Shown: positions 1 through 9,226, numbered from the stretch's first letter. The stretch: DNA of 64,000 nt from Mesorhizobium sp. dw_380 (GCF_018588885.1 NZ_JAFFIW010000013.1:100428-164427); one strand, 5' to 3'. Numbers and translations are program-made. Notes: generated by a model from the sequence alone, not told the origin.

Positions 1-1434
1 CATGATCACCTCGTCGATATAACCGCGCTCGGCGGCGACGAATGGTGACAGGAAGCGATCCTCGTAAGTCTTTGTATAGGCTGCGATCTTTTCCGCGTCG
101 CCAATGTCCTTGCGGTAGATGATCTCGACCGCGCCCCGGGCGCCCATCACCGCGATCTGCGCCGTTGGCCAGGCATAATTCATGTCGCCGCGCAGATGTT
201 TCGACGCCATCACGTCATAGGCGCCGCCATAGGCTTTTCGGGTGATGACGGTGATCTTCGGCACGGTCGCTTCGGCGTAGGCGAACAGGAGTTTGGCGCC
301 GTGCTTGATGAGCCCGCCATACTCCTGCGCCGTGCCGGGCAGGAAACCAGGAACATCGACGAAGGTGACGATCGGAATGGAAAAACAGTCGCAGAAGCGC
401 ACGAAGCGCGCCGCCTTGCGGCTGGCATCGGAATCGAGCACGCCCGCCAGCACCATCGGCTGGTTGGCGACGAAGCCGACCGTGCGGCCCTCGACGCGGC
501 CGAACCCGGTGACGATGTTCTTCGCGAAATTCTGCTGGATCTCGAAGAAGTCGCCCTCGTCGGCGACCTTCAAGATCAATTCCTTGATATCGTAAGGCTT
601 GTTGGCATTGTCGGGGATCAGCCGGTCGAGCGACAAATCATGGTCGGTGACCGACTGGTAGCATTCGATCTCGGGAATCTCCGATGTGTTGGACGCGGGC
701 AAAAGATCGACCAGTCGGCGCATCTGCAACAGCGCCTCGACGTCATTGTCATAGGCGCCGTCGGCGATCGAGGATTTCGTCGTGTGGACGGAGGCGCCAC
801 CGAGGCTCTCGGCGGTGACCGTTTCGTTGGTGACGGTCTTCACCACATCCGGTCCGGTGACGAACATGTAGGAGGTATCGCGCACCATGAAGATGAAATC
901 GGTCATGGCGGGCGAATAGACGTCGCCACCGGCGCACGGACCCATGATGACGGAAATCTGCGGAATGACGCCCGAGGCAAGCACGTTGCGCTGGAAGATC
1001 TCGGCATAGCCGCCAAGTGCCGCAACGCCCTCCTGGATGCGCGCGCCGCCGGCATCGTAGAGGCCGATGATCGGCGCGCGGTTGCGCAGCGCCATCTCCT
1101 GCACCTTGATGACCTTCTCGGCATGGGCTTCCGACAGCGAGCCGCCGAACACGGTGAAATCCTTGGCGAAAAGGTAGACCGGGCGGCCGTTGACAGTACC
1201 CCAGCCGGTGACGACGCCATCGCCGGCGATCTTGGTCTTCTCCATGCCGAAATCGGTCGAGCGGTGCTCGACATACATGTCGAATTCCTCGAACGAGCCC
1301 TCGTCGAGAAACACCTCGATGCGTTCGCGCGCGGTGAGCTTGCCCTTCTTGTGCTGTGCATCGATGCGGGCCTGACCACCACCCATGCGGGCAATGTCGC
1401 GCCGGCGCTCGAGTTCCTTCAGCACGTCCTTCAT
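1..1434 (-). CDS. pccB: Propionyl-CoA carboxylase beta chain (carboxyltransferase), 3' end off the window
   Basis: The minus-strand reading frame begins with ATG at 1434 ([20 protein letters not shown]) and stays open to the window edge for 478 codons. The family is usually about 510 residues, so only the C-terminal tail is missing. Acyl-CoA carboxyltransferase landmarks are visible: the KLTARERI start region, [37 protein letters not shown], and the second-half signatures [10 protein letters not shown] and [13 protein letters not shown]. The family transfers carboxyl from biotin to propionyl-CoA in the propionate/methylmalonyl-CoA pathway, in complex with a biotin-carrying alpha subunit not seen here. 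A GGGGA Shine-Dalgarno lies about 9 bases upstream. The substrate is inferred from overall resemblance; an acetyl- or methylcrotonyl-CoA role is less likely. Confidence 0.93.
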   Translation of the reverse strand, partial: MKDVLKELERRRDIARMGGGQARIDAQHKKGKLTARERIEVFLDEGSFEEFDMYVEHRSTDFGMEKTKIAGDGVVTGWGTVNGRPVYLFAKDFTVFGGSLSEAHAEKVIKVQEMALRNRAPIIGLYDAGGARIQEGVAALGGYAEIFQRNVLASGVIPQISVIMGPCAGGDVYSPAMTDFIFMVRDTSYMFVTGPDVVKTVTNETVTAESLGGASVHTTKSSIADGAYDNDVEALLQMRRLVDLLPASNTSEIPEIECYQSVTDHDLSLDRLIPDNANKPYDIKELILKVADEGDFFEIQQNFAKNIVTGFGRVEGRTVGFVANQPMVLAGVLDSDASRKAARFVRFCDCFSIPIVTFVDVPGFLPGTAQEYGGLIKHGAKLLFAYAEATVPKITVITRKAYGGAYDVMASKHLRGDMNYAWPTAQIAVMGARGAVEIIYRKDIGDAEKIAAYTKTYEDRFLSPFVAAERGYIDEVIM

Positions 1435-1727
1435 TGCTTGGTCCCCAAAAACGAAAAGCTCCGTTTGTGGTAATGATGCCCTTCGGTCAGCGCAAGCGTC
1501 GCACGACTTTTGCTGCGCTGCAACATGGCGCCCCTTGCATTCCAGGGTAAACTCAGCCATATGCAACCCATAGGCGCTTGGGCCGGGAGATTCCGGCCTT
1601 CTCGACAAATGAGACTGGTTGCGTCTGTTTTCCCTCTTTCCGGTATATCGGCCCTCTTTCCGGTACACCACAAGCGGCGAAAAAGCCCCGTGGCATGATG
1701 CCTGCGGGCACGACAGCGCAGCCGAGT

Positions 1728-1833
1728 GGACGTTTACGTCCGCCCGCCTTGTCGTTTCATATCAAATTTTTCGACGGCAGGTTGCGCCCTGCCGCCATTG
1801 ACGTTTGCGGCCAAGAGGCCGCGTGAAAGAAGA
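1728..1833 (+). promoter_or_regulatory. Structured 5' leader upstream of the DEAD-box helicase
   Basis: The 404-base gap between pccB and the helicase has no convincing gene. Its last 110 bases hold three consecutive hairpins: GGACGT-TT-ACGTCC (1728-1741), GGCAG...CTGCC (about 1780-1797) and GCGGCC-AAGA-GGCCGC (1807-1822). The last sits directly before the purine-rich ribosome-binding region GTGAAAGAAGA and the TTG start. Cold-induced RNA helicases often have long structured leaders, so this is a candidate translational control region. The role is inferred; no promoter was located with confidence. The rest of the gap, 1435-1727, shows nothing I can name. Confidence 0.35.
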
Positions 1834-1838
1834 TTATT

Positions 1839-3263
1839 TTGACCAACGAAAACACTTTGCCCGGCAACGACACCGCGGAACTCTCCGGTTTCGCAGCGCT
1901 GGGAATTACAGGTGCGCTGCTCAAGGCCACCCACAATGCCGGTTTCACCGAACCGAAGCCGATCCAGATGCAGGCGATCCCGCCGCAGCTGGAAGGCCGT
2001 GACATCTTCGGCATTGCTCAGACGGGCTCCGGCAAGACCGCTGCCTTTGCGCTGCCGATCCTGTCGAAGATCATCGCGCTCGGCACGAAGCGGCGCGCCA
2101 AGACGACCCGCGCGCTCATCCTGGCGCCGACCCGCGAACTCGCGGTGCAGATCGAGGACACCATCAAGATCCTTGCCAAGGGCGCGCATGTCTCCACGGC
2201 ACTCGTGCTGGGCGGCGTGTCCCGCTTCAGCCAGGTGAAGAAGGTTGCCCCCGGCGTCGATATCCTCATTGCCACGCCCGGCCGCTTGACCGACCTGGTG
2301 CGCGAGGGTGACCTCATCCTCTCCGACACCAAATGGCTGGTGCTGGACGAGGGTGACCGCATGCTGGACATGGGCTTCATCAACGACGTCAAGCGCATCG
2401 CCAAGGCGACCGCGCCTGATCGTCAGACGGCCCTGTTCTCGGCCACCATGCCGGATGAGATCGCCGAGCTCGCCAAGGGCCTGCTGAAAAACCCGGTTCG
2501 CATCGAAGTTTCGCCGCAAAGCACCGCCGCCGCCGAGATCGTGCAGGGTGTCGTCTTCGCCCGCACCAAGCAGAAGCGCCAGGTGCTGTCGACGATGCTC
2601 GCCGACGAGGCGATGAGGTCCGTGATCATCTTTTCGCGCACCAAGCATGGCGCCGACCGCGTGACCAAGGATCTCGAGCGCGACGGCTTCAAGGCCTCCG
2701 TCATTCATGGCAACAAGTCGCAGAATGCCCGTCAGAAGGCGCTGAACGATTTTCGCGATGGATCGGTGCGCATCCTGGTCGCGACCGATATCGCGGCGCG
2801 CGGCATCGACGTGCCGGGCATCAGCCATGTCGTGAATTTCGACCTGCCGGATGAAGCCGAAAGCTACGTCCACCGCATCGGCCGCACCGGCCGCAACGGC
2901 ATGGACGGCATCGCGATCACTCTTTGCGATCCTTCGGAAAACAGCAAGCTGCGCCAGGTCGAGCGCATCATCCGCACCAAGCTGCCAATCGTTGCCGACC
3001 ATCTCGGAAGCCCCGATCCGCAGCGCAATCCGGCTGAAAAGAACGAGCGCTTCGAACCCGCCAACGATCGCAATGATCGCAATGGCCGTCGCGACGGCCG
3101 TCGGCCGGGCGGTGAGAAGAAGCAGAACCACGGCTTCGGCAAGAAGCGCTTCGGCGACAAGCCGGTCTTCGCCGGTGAACGCAAGCCGGAAGGCGCCAAA
3201 CCCTTCAAGGGCAACAACAAGCGCCGCTTCGGCGGCAAGCGGCCGGCGGCGCGGGCCGCGTAA
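1839..3263 (+). CDS. DEAD-box ATP-dependent RNA helicase (RhlE-like)
   Basis: A 474-residue superfamily 2 helicase that unwinds short RNA duplexes, typically in ribosome assembly, RNA turnover and cold adaptation. Motifs in order: Q motif (GFTEPKPIQMQAIP, near residue 31), Walker A AQTGSGKT, PTRELAVQ, a motif II reading DEGD rather than DEAD, SAT, ARGIDVPG and HRIGRTGRNG. The last 90 residues form a basic, Arg/Gly/Asn-rich low-complexity tail, usual for RNA-binding extensions. The start is TTG at 1839 behind GTGAAAGAAGA; no better ATG fits before the Q motif. A strong terminator follows. RhlE, CsdA and SrmB types cannot be separated by eye. Confidence 0.92.
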   Translation: MTNENTLPGNDTAELSGFAALGITGALLKATHNAGFTEPKPIQMQAIPPQLEGRDIFGIAQTGSGKTAAFALPILSKIIALGTKRRAKTTRALILAPTRELAVQIEDTIKILAKGAHVSTALVLGGVSRFSQVKKVAPGVDILIATPGRLTDLVREGDLILSDTKWLVLDEGDRMLDMGFINDVKRIAKATAPDRQTALFSATMPDEIAELAKGLLKNPVRIEVSPQSTAAAEIVQGVVFARTKQKRQVLSTMLADEAMRSVIIFSRTKHGADRVTKDLERDGFKASVIHGNKSQNARQKALNDFRDGSVRILVATDIAARGIDVPGISHVVNFDLPDEAESYVHRIGRTGRNGMDGIAITLCDPSENSKLRQVERIIRTKLPIVADHLGSPDPQRNPAEKNERFEPANDRNDRNGRRDGRRPGGEKKQNHGFGKKRFGDKPVFAGERKPEGAKPFKGNNKRRFGGKRPAARAA

Positions 3264-3322
3264 GCCGCACCGCGTCGTAATCGGCCAGGCTCAGGGCTGA
3301 CCGACCGCTGCCAATGACAAAG

Positions 3323-3358
3323 AAGGGCGGCTGAAGCGTTGCTTCGGCCGCCCTTTGT
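3323..3358 (+). terminator. Rho-independent terminator after the helicase gene
   Basis: A long hairpin with outer arms AAGGGCGGC and GCCGCCCTT, an inner GAAGC/GCTTC extension and a GTT loop, followed by a short T-containing tail. The flanking A and T runs let it act in both directions, so it may also end the convergent hydrolase gene that stops at 3369. Confidence 0.75.
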
Positions 3359-3368
3359 CGTTTGCGCC

Positions 3369-4355
3369 TTACTTCACCACCGCTTCGATCCAGACGGCGA
3401 TTCTCTGTGCGAGAAACGCCGTGGTCGATGGCGACAGTGCATTGCCGGCAATGACATGATTGTCTGGGTCGCCGGTGTCGTCGACCGGAACCAGTTCGTG
3501 CGGTGCGCCCCAGCGCCTGGCGATTTCGCGGGTGCGGTCGGGTCGCACCACCCTGTCCGAATCCGAGAAGATGAACAAAGCAGGGATGGTCGCCTTCTCC
3601 ACCGGAGCGTCATAGGCAAGTTCCGTCAGTGCCTGCATCGGCATCGTCGCCGCGATCGGATATTTGGTGGTCCAGAATTTCTCGTGCAGCGCGTTGCGCG
3701 GCACGAAGCTGCGCTCCTTGCCGGCGACGAGTTCGGCGATCTGTTTGCCCCATGGCATGGTCAGGATCTCCGCGCCGGATGCCTTCACGCCGAAATTGGG
3801 CGAAATGAATGCGATCGCCGCCACCCCGTCCGATGCGCCGGGCTGCGTCGCCGCCCATGCCGCCAGCGAGCCGCCGGTCGAGGTCGAGATGACGATCACC
3901 TTGTCGCCGATCGCCCGGCCGACGGCGAGCGCCTCCTCATAGTCGTTGATCCAGGCATTGACGCTGCCTTGCGTCATCGTCGCGCCGTCCTGGCCGTGCC
4001 CGGTGAGGCGGGTGTAGAACAGGTTGGCGTCGAGCTGGTCGGCTACGTCATCGGGCAGGGGGCGAACCTCGCCCTTTGAAGCCGAGAAGCCGTGGATATA
4101 GACGATCGACAGCGGCGTCTTGGCATGCACCATCGGGTTGGCCCAGACGATCTCCTTCTCCAGCCCGTCACGGATTCCCGGCACCGTGGCTTCCACCTTC
4201 GCCACATAGGCCTGCGGATCGTCACCGATGACGGAAGGATCGAAACGGATCGTGGTGTCGACGGGGACGCGTGGACCAAATACGAAGGCGAGTGCAACGG
4301 CGGCGATCAAGCCCAGCACAGCAAGCACGATCCGTCGCCCCATCGCAGACTCCAC
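3369..4355 (-). CDS. Membrane-anchored or exported alpha/beta hydrolase
   Basis: A 328-residue protein starting MESAMGRR; an alternative start is Met5. The N-terminus holds a hydrophobic stretch (about residues 8-27, IVLAVLGLIAAVALAFVFG) like a signal anchor, so the enzyme probably works outside the cytoplasm. Alpha/beta hydrolase features are the oxyanion region YIHGFSASKGE, a nucleophile elbow STSTGGS (Ser in place of the first Gly of GxSxG), an acid loop FSDSDRVV and a C-terminal DNHVIAG with the catalytic His. Substrate unknown; carboxylesterase or lysophospholipase-type activity would fit. It is monocistronic, convergent with the helicase, and 81 bases downstream of the SDR gene on the same strand. 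Confidence 0.82.
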   Translation of the reverse strand: MESAMGRRIVLAVLGLIAAVALAFVFGPRVPVDTTIRFDPSVIGDDPQAYVAKVEATVPGIRDGLEKEIVWANPMVHAKTPLSIVYIHGFSASKGEVRPLPDDVADQLDANLFYTRLTGHGQDGATMTQGSVNAWINDYEEALAVGRAIGDKVIVISTSTGGSLAAWAATQPGASDGVAAIAFISPNFGVKASGAEILTMPWGKQIAELVAGKERSFVPRNALHEKFWTTKYPIAATMPMQALTELAYDAPVEKATIPALFIFSDSDRVVRPDRTREIARRWGAPHELVPVDDTGDPDNHVIAGNALSPSTTAFLAQRIAVWIEAVVK

Positions 4356-4436
4356 GCAACACCGCTCAACCTATGGCGGTGGCGGTGAACAGGCAACGGC
4401 CGTTCAGGCAGCCAAACCACCAATCCTGTGGGCATA

Positions 4437-5258
4437 CTATTGATTGGGCGGTTTGCGCTCGTAATGCAGCGGCCGTGCCTTCCAGCTGGTCGTCAAGCTG
4501 ATCACCCATCGGCATATCGGCCTCGGCAGCAGGCCGAGAAATTTCAACGGCCAGCTCGTCCGGTACGGAAAGGTGACTTCAAAGCCGCCGGACTTGATGC
4601 CCCGCACCATGCGGCGCGTCGCCCGGCTGACCGGCATCAGCCCCGGCATCGGCAGCATGTTCTTTTCGGTCAGCGGCGTGTCGACAAAACCGGGGTTTAT
4701 CACCTGGACGCGGATATTCATCTTGTCGAAATCGTACTTCAGCGACTCGGCCAGGATGTTGATCGCCGCCTTCGTGCCGCCATAAGCGGCCGTGGTCGGC
4801 CAGCCGAAATAGGCGGTGACCGATCCGACGAGCACGACATGGCCGCGCGCCCGCACCCGCATGTGTTCCACGACTGGCACCAGCCCATTGATGATGCCGA
4901 AATAATTGACCTCGAAGGACCGGCGAAAGTCCTTGACGACGAGAGCCTCTCCAGGCGTCGAAATGTAGTTTCCCGCATTGAAGACGGCGAGGACGATGGG
5001 GCCAAGCTCCTTCTCGATCGCGGCAACCGTTCTTGCCATGCGCGCCTCGTCGGTGACGTCGCACGGAAACGCCGTGACGCTGCCCGGCATCTGCGCGGTC
5101 TCGACGATGAGCGTGTCGATAGGATCATCGTCCAGTGCCGTTACCGCCACCGCGTAGCCCTGGGACGCCAGATCCCTGGCCAGCGAGCGGCCGATACCAC
5201 TGCTGCCGCCCGTGACCCAGGCGACGCCGTGTTTCGGATCGGCCCGATAGAGTGTCAT
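4437..5258 (-). CDS. Short-chain dehydrogenase/reductase
   Basis: A 273-residue classical SDR. The Rossmann glycine motif is VTGGSSGIGRS near residue 15, with CDVTD for the adenine pocket, the NAG motif in FNAGNYIS, a catalytic Ser in VGSVTAYFG and Tyr/Lys in AAYGGTKAA. The C-terminus after residue 225 (FPYRTSWPLKFLGLLPRPI...) is hydrophobic, like SDRs acting on lipids or membrane substrates. Cofactor and substrate cannot be read from sequence. It is probably transcribed with the downstream alpha/beta hydrolase, though the gap allows separate transcription. Confidence 0.87.
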   Translation of the reverse strand: MTLYRADPKHGVAWVTGGSSGIGRSLARDLASQGYAVAVTALDDDPIDTLIVETAQMPGSVTAFPCDVTDEARMARTVAAIEKELGPIVLAVFNAGNYISTPGEALVVKDFRRSFEVNYFGIINGLVPVVEHMRVRARGHVVLVGSVTAYFGWPTTAAYGGTKAAINILAESLKYDFDKMNIRVQVINPGFVDTPLTEKNMLPMPGLMPVSRATRRMVRGIKSGGFEVTFPYRTSWPLKFLGLLPRPICRWVISLTTSWKARPLHYERKPPNQ

Positions 5259-5480
5259 GCTGCGCCCCGTCGAGTTGTTGGTGCTCTGCTCTAGCGGTCA
5301 AGAAATCGAATGGAAAGAGTGCTTCCGACTACAGGTGCAAATGAGCTATGCGATTCAAGCCGGGTTTTGAGCGCAGATGCGCAGCAGTGCCGGAAATGCG
5401 ACTGGACCAGACGAATTCTTGCCTTGAAACCGAAGCTTCGGGTTTCTAGGGTTTCGGCGCACGCACACAAGGAATCCTGA

Positions 5481-6515
5481 ATGCCCCGTTCTGTGATCGA
5501 CGCGATCGGCAACACGCCTCTGATCCGCCTCAACAAGGCTTCCGAAGAAACCGGCTGCGAGATCCTGGGCAAGGCCGAATTCATGAATCCGGGGCAATCG
5601 GTCAAGGATCGCGCCGGCCTGTTCATCATCCGCGACGCCGAACAGCGCGGCCTGTTGAAGCCGGGCGGTGTCATCGTCGAGGGGACGGCCGGCAATACGG
5701 GCATCGGGTTGACGCTGGTTGCCAAGGCGCTGGGATACCGCACCGTAATCGTCATCCCGGACACGCAGAGCCAGGAAAAGAAGGACACGATCAGGCTGCT
5801 CGGCGCCGAACTGATCGAAGTGCCGGCCGTGCCTTACAAGAACCCCAACAATTACGTGAAACTGTCGGGCCGGCTGGCTGAGCAGATGGCCAGGACCGAG
5901 CCGAACGGCGCCATCTGGGCCAACCAGTTCGACAATGTCGCTAACCGCGACGGACATATCCGCACCACGGCGCAGGAAATCTGGGCTCAGACCGGCGGCA
6001 AGGTCGACGGCTTTGTCTCGGCGGTCGGTACGGGCGGCACGCTTGCCGGTGTCGCTTTCGGGCTGAAGGCCAAGCGCAAGGACGTCAAAATCGCACTCGC
6101 CGATCCGCTGGGGGCCGCGCTCTACAGTTTCTACACCAGCGGCGAATTGAAGTCCGAGGGCAGCTCGATCACCGAAGGCATCGGGCAAGGGCGCATCACC
6201 GCCAATCTCGAAGGGTTTACGCCGGACTTCTCCTTCCAGATCAAGGACGAGGACGCACTGCCGATCGTCTTCGATCTCATCCAGGAGGAAGGTCTTTGTG
6301 TCGGCGGCTCGACCGGCATCAACATTGCCGGCGCGATCCGGCTGGCCAGGGAATTGGGACCCGGCCACACCATCGTCACCATGCTTTGCGACTACGGCAC
6401 ACGCTATCAGTCGAAACTGTTCAATCCGGAATTCCTGCGCGAGAAGAACCTGCCGATACCGGGCTGGATGGAACTGCAGAGCAAGATTTCGGTGCCGTTC
6501 GAAAAGGTCGCGTGA
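5481..6515 (+). CDS. cysK: Cysteine synthase A (O-acetylserine sulfhydrylase)
   Basis: A 344-residue PLP enzyme making cysteine from O-acetylserine and sulfide. Fold-type II landmarks are IGNTPLIRLN at the N-terminus, the Schiff-base lysine in NPGQSVKDRAG (about residue 42), the phosphate/substrate loop EGTAGNTGIG, and the glycine loop SAVGTGGTLAG. The protein is slightly longer than the roughly 320 typical of E. coli CysK, as in many rhizobial copies. The start is ATG at 5481. Its TGA overlaps the ATG of the next gene (ATGA), so the two are translationally coupled. Cystathionine beta-synthase-like activity is a weaker alternative. Confidence 0.9.
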   Translation: MPRSVIDAIGNTPLIRLNKASEETGCEILGKAEFMNPGQSVKDRAGLFIIRDAEQRGLLKPGGVIVEGTAGNTGIGLTLVAKALGYRTVIVIPDTQSQEKKDTIRLLGAELIEVPAVPYKNPNNYVKLSGRLAEQMARTEPNGAIWANQFDNVANRDGHIRTTAQEIWAQTGGKVDGFVSAVGTGGTLAGVAFGLKAKRKDVKIALADPLGAALYSFYTSGELKSEGSSITEGIGQGRITANLEGFTPDFSFQIKDEDALPIVFDLIQEEGLCVGGSTGINIAGAIRLARELGPGHTIVTMLCDYGTRYQSKLFNPEFLREKNLPIPGWMELQSKISVPFEKVA

Positions 6516-7258
6516 TGGCGCACAAGACGGAAGCGCTGTTTCGCGACGATGCCTATCTCAGCACGGCGGATGCGACGATCGTTGATGTCAACGACCGTGG
6601 CGGCATCATTCTCGACCGGACGATCTTCTACGCCACCTCGGGCGGCCAGCCGGGAGACACTGGTATGTTGGAGTGCGCCGACGGCAGCCGCATTGCCATT
6701 GCCTCCACCATATCAGGTGAAACCAAGGACGAGATCATCCATGTGCCGGCGCCGGAACAGGCTGCCCTGGCGGTTGGCGAGCGGGTGAAACTCGCCATCG
6801 ATTGGCAACGGCGGCATCTTTTGATGCGCATGCACGCGGCTTGCCATTTGCTTACCGTCGTCTGTCCCTTTCCAATCACGGGTGCGTCGGTTTCCGAGGA
6901 GGACAGCCGGGTCGATTTTGACATTCCGGATGCCAGCTTCACCAGGGAAGACGTGACCGCGAGCCTGATGGATCTGGTGCGTGCCGATCATCCCATTTTC
7001 ACCAGGCTGATCAGCGATGAGGAACTCGCCGCCAACCCTGGCCTGGTGAAGTCCAAGAATGTGCGGCCGCCGGTTGGCACCGGCAAGATCCGCCTGGTCT
7101 GCATTGGTGAGAATGGCGCGGTGGATAGCCAGCCCTGCGGCGGCACGCATGTGAAAAGCACCGGCGAGATCGGCGAAATCCACATCGGCAAGATCGAGAA
7201 GAAGGGCCGCGAGAACAGGCGCTTCCGCATCCGTTTCGGTTCGATGCCAGCGAACTGA
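6515..7258 (+). CDS. AlaX-type alanyl-tRNA editing protein
   Basis: A 247-residue free-standing relative of the alanyl-tRNA synthetase editing domain, which hydrolyses mischarged Ser- or Gly-tRNA(Ala). Near the start it has FYATSGGQPGDTG, then the zinc-binding HxxxH as HAACH (about residue 107) and the downstream CGGTHVKSTGEIG, all diagnostic of AlaX/AlaRS editing. The start is the ATG overlapping the cysK stop. The pairing with cysteine synthase suggests coupled expression, but I know of no biochemical reason for it. Confidence 0.88.
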   Translation: MAHKTEALFRDDAYLSTADATIVDVNDRGGIILDRTIFYATSGGQPGDTGMLECADGSRIAIASTISGETKDEIIHVPAPEQAALAVGERVKLAIDWQRRHLLMRMHAACHLLTVVCPFPITGASVSEEDSRVDFDIPDASFTREDVTASLMDLVRADHPIFTRLISDEELAANPGLVKSKNVRPPVGTGKIRLVCIGENGAVDSQPCGGTHVKSTGEIGEIHIGKIEKKGRENRRFRIRFGSMPAN

Positions 7259-7323
7259 GGTGCGTTAGCGCAGACCTTTTCGTGCTCTCCTAAGGGATTG
7301 CGAGCATCTGACGTTGCGAGAAT

Positions 7324-8163
7324 CTAACCAAAGTGACGGAAACTGGAAGGCGCTCGCCCTACCCACGCTTCGATCTGCTCTGTTACGAACTTGGCTGCCT
7401 TATGGTGGATGAAGTGGCCGGCGCCAGGCAATGCCACCAGCGCAGTCACGTTGTCGACCTCGCGGAATGTGCCATCGAAAGCGCTGGCCGGAACATAGGG
7501 ATCGTCGGTGCCGAACAGCACAAGGGTTGGCGCCTTGACGAGAGGCAGTTGGCCAATATCAGGCACTCTGCCAAGCGGTATGTTGGCCCTGTAATAGCCC
7601 AGCATCGCCTCCGGATCGGATCGTTTGAGCGAGTCCACCAGAGACTGCCTGTCCTGTGGATCGGTAACCCAGGTGGCGAGATCGTCAATGTCCAGCATCT
7701 GGGCTGCGCCCGGTACCTGGAAACGGCGTATGTATCCGGTGATCTCGGCATTGGCCGGGTCGGCAATGGCGCGCAGATGGTTGCGCGGGTGCGGCGTCGA
7801 CAACAGGACGAGATGGCGCACGACCTGCGGCACTCGTATGGCCAGCCACCATGCGATGATACCGCCCCAGTCGTGGCCGACAATGGCAGCCTGGTTCAGC
7901 TTTTCAGCCGCGAGAACAGCTAGCACGTCGTTGATGAGGTTCGTCAGCACATAGTTGCCGTAGCCCTGTGGAGCATCGCTTTTTCCGAAGCCCCGCAGGT
8001 CCGGCGCGATCACGCGATAGCGGCCGCAAAGCGCTTCCATCTGCCGGCGCCAGCCCATCCCGTGATCGGGAAAGCCGTGCAGAAAAACGATCGGCGGGCC
8101 AGAGCCCGCCGCCGTGTAGTGCAATCTGACGTTGCCGTTGACCGCGATCCTGGACTCGAACAC
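7324..8163 (-). CDS. Alpha/beta hydrolase (epoxide hydrolase / haloalkane dehalogenase-like)
   Basis: About 279 residues from the preferred GTG at 8163, which has a GGTGA ribosome-binding sequence 11 bases upstream. The open frame extends to 8262 but would overlap the upstream outer-membrane gene by 68 bases; GTG at 8178 is another option. Features are the oxyanion motif FLHGFPDH, DLRGFGKSD, the nucleophile elbow GHDWGG (Asp nucleophile, as in epoxide hydrolases and dehalogenases), an acid region LFGTDDPYV and the catalytic His in GAGHFIHH. It lies 31 bases after the beta-barrel gene and is probably co-transcribed with it. The substrate is unknown. Confidence 0.85.
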   Translation of the reverse strand: MFESRIAVNGNVRLHYTAAGSGPPIVFLHGFPDHGMGWRRQMEALCGRYRVIAPDLRGFGKSDAPQGYGNYVLTNLINDVLAVLAAEKLNQAAIVGHDWGGIIAWWLAIRVPQVVRHLVLLSTPHPRNHLRAIADPANAEITGYIRRFQVPGAAQMLDIDDLATWVTDPQDRQSLVDSLKRSDPEAMLGYYRANIPLGRVPDIGQLPLVKAPTLVLFGTDDPYVPASAFDGTFREVDNVTALVALPGAGHFIHHKAAKFVTEQIEAWVGRAPSSFRHFG

Positions 8164-8194
8164 TGCCCCCGAGCTCACCGAATGCCGGTCGCCG

Positions 8195-9121
8195 TCACAT
8201 CTTGACTTCAAGGCGAAGGAACGGGCCGTGGAAGGTCTGGCTGCTGCTGTCCGAGTTGACAAGCAGATTGTGCCACTGCTCGATCTTGTAGCCGGCGGTA
8301 AACGTGGCGCCGGCGAGGGGCATCCAGCTCAAACCGGCCGAGGCGTCGACGTTGGTGACTGTCTGGCTGGAGGAATGGCTCGCCAGTGTAAAGGACTCTT
8401 GCCCATCCGGGTTGGTACCCGTGATATTTGCGCCGACACGGTCGTTGCGCCGACCCCACATGACGGAGCCGGAAACCGCGCCTGTCAGACCCCAGGTTTC
8501 GCCAAGCGGATAATAAGCCTCGGCGCCGACACGCGGGCCGACGCCCCAATATTCCGACGATCCGACCTTATCGGCTGAGAGCCCCTTGTCGGCCGGATCG
8601 TCCGGGGTGAAGCTTTCGGAGATGTCAGCTCTTTCATCCGAATGCACCAGGCGCAGACCGCCAAAGAAGCGGATATCGGCAGCCTGAACCTTGACGTGCT
8701 TGCCAACGTCGAAATCGAACGCCTGGAAATTGTAATCGTCACCGAAACCTATAGTCGTTGTGCCCGGATTGCCGAACTCGGTGTCCGGGCCGCTGAGATC
8801 GTACGACCGCTTCTTCCCAATGTGAAACGCGCCTGCAAGGCGCCAGTCCATGTCCGAAGAAATCTGCTTGGTCAGCGCGACCGAGCCTGAGAAGTCACCG
8901 TTGCTGTTTCCAAGCTTGTCGGTGCCGCCGGTCTTGTCGTCCTGGTGGACGTTGTTTTGAAAGAACGCGCCCTCGAAGGCGATCTTGACTCGTGAATCGA
9001 TAACCGACTGGTCCGCGACCTTCGCATCCTCCGCGTGCGCGACAGCTACGCCCGCCGAAGTTACCGAAGCAGCGGAGGCCGCGACAGTCGCCAACAATTT
9101 ACCAGGTGCCCGAGCCCGCAT
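8195..9121 (-). CDS. Outer-membrane beta-barrel protein (Lpg1974-like porin family candidate)
   Basis: A 308-residue protein. The start at 9121 (MRARAPGKLLATVAAS...) is preferred over Met at 9169 because it directly precedes a Sec-type signal peptide with likely cleavage after AVAHA, and GGGGG lies six bases upstream. The mature part alternates polar and aromatic residues and is rich in Gly, Asp and Ser, with barrel-like strands such as VKIAFEGAFFQ, FFGGLRLVHSD, YWGVGPRVGAEAYYPLG and GLSWMPLAGATFTAGYKIEQW. It ends LRLEVKM, without the usual terminal Phe. The family assignment is tentative. It is divergent from the P450 gene and upstream of an alpha/beta hydrolase. Confidence 0.65.
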   Translation of the reverse strand: MRARAPGKLLATVAASAASVTSAGVAVAHAEDAKVADQSVIDSRVKIAFEGAFFQNNVHQDDKTGGTDKLGNSNGDFSGSVALTKQISSDMDWRLAGAFHIGKKRSYDLSGPDTEFGNPGTTTIGFGDDYNFQAFDFDVGKHVKVQAADIRFFGGLRLVHSDERADISESFTPDDPADKGLSADKVGSSEYWGVGPRVGAEAYYPLGETWGLTGAVSGSVMWGRRNDRVGANITGTNPDGQESFTLASHSSSQTVTNVDASAGLSWMPLAGATFTAGYKIEQWHNLLVNSDSSSQTFHGPFLRLEVKM

Positions 9122-9197
9122 ACTTAACCCCCGTGTAGAATCTTGCCCCAAATCCAACATTGCAGACATAACCTAACGGCACATTACAGCAAGTCCG

Positions 9198-9226
9198 GCC
9201 GCAACTTTATAGAGTTGTGTTGCGGC
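9198..9226. promoter_or_regulatory. Nested inverted repeat between the beta-barrel and P450 genes
   Basis: A perfect 8-base inverted repeat, GCCGCAAC (9198-9205) and GTTGCGGC (9219-9226), encloses a second one, CAACT/AGTTG, around an AT-rich centre. It lies in the 191-base divergent interval, where an operator controlling both genes would be expected. No regulator gene is adjacent. Binding is inference. Confidence 0.35.

Noticed and set aside
196..1473. A 425-codon plus-strand frame opposite pccB.
   Set aside because: The minus strand encodes pccB with clear carboxyltransferase signatures; the plus frame has no motifs and composition typical of antisense GC-rich frames.
1734..3131. A 465-codon minus-strand frame opposite the helicase.
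   Set aside because: Helicase motifs lie on the plus strand in order; the antisense frame is an artefact.
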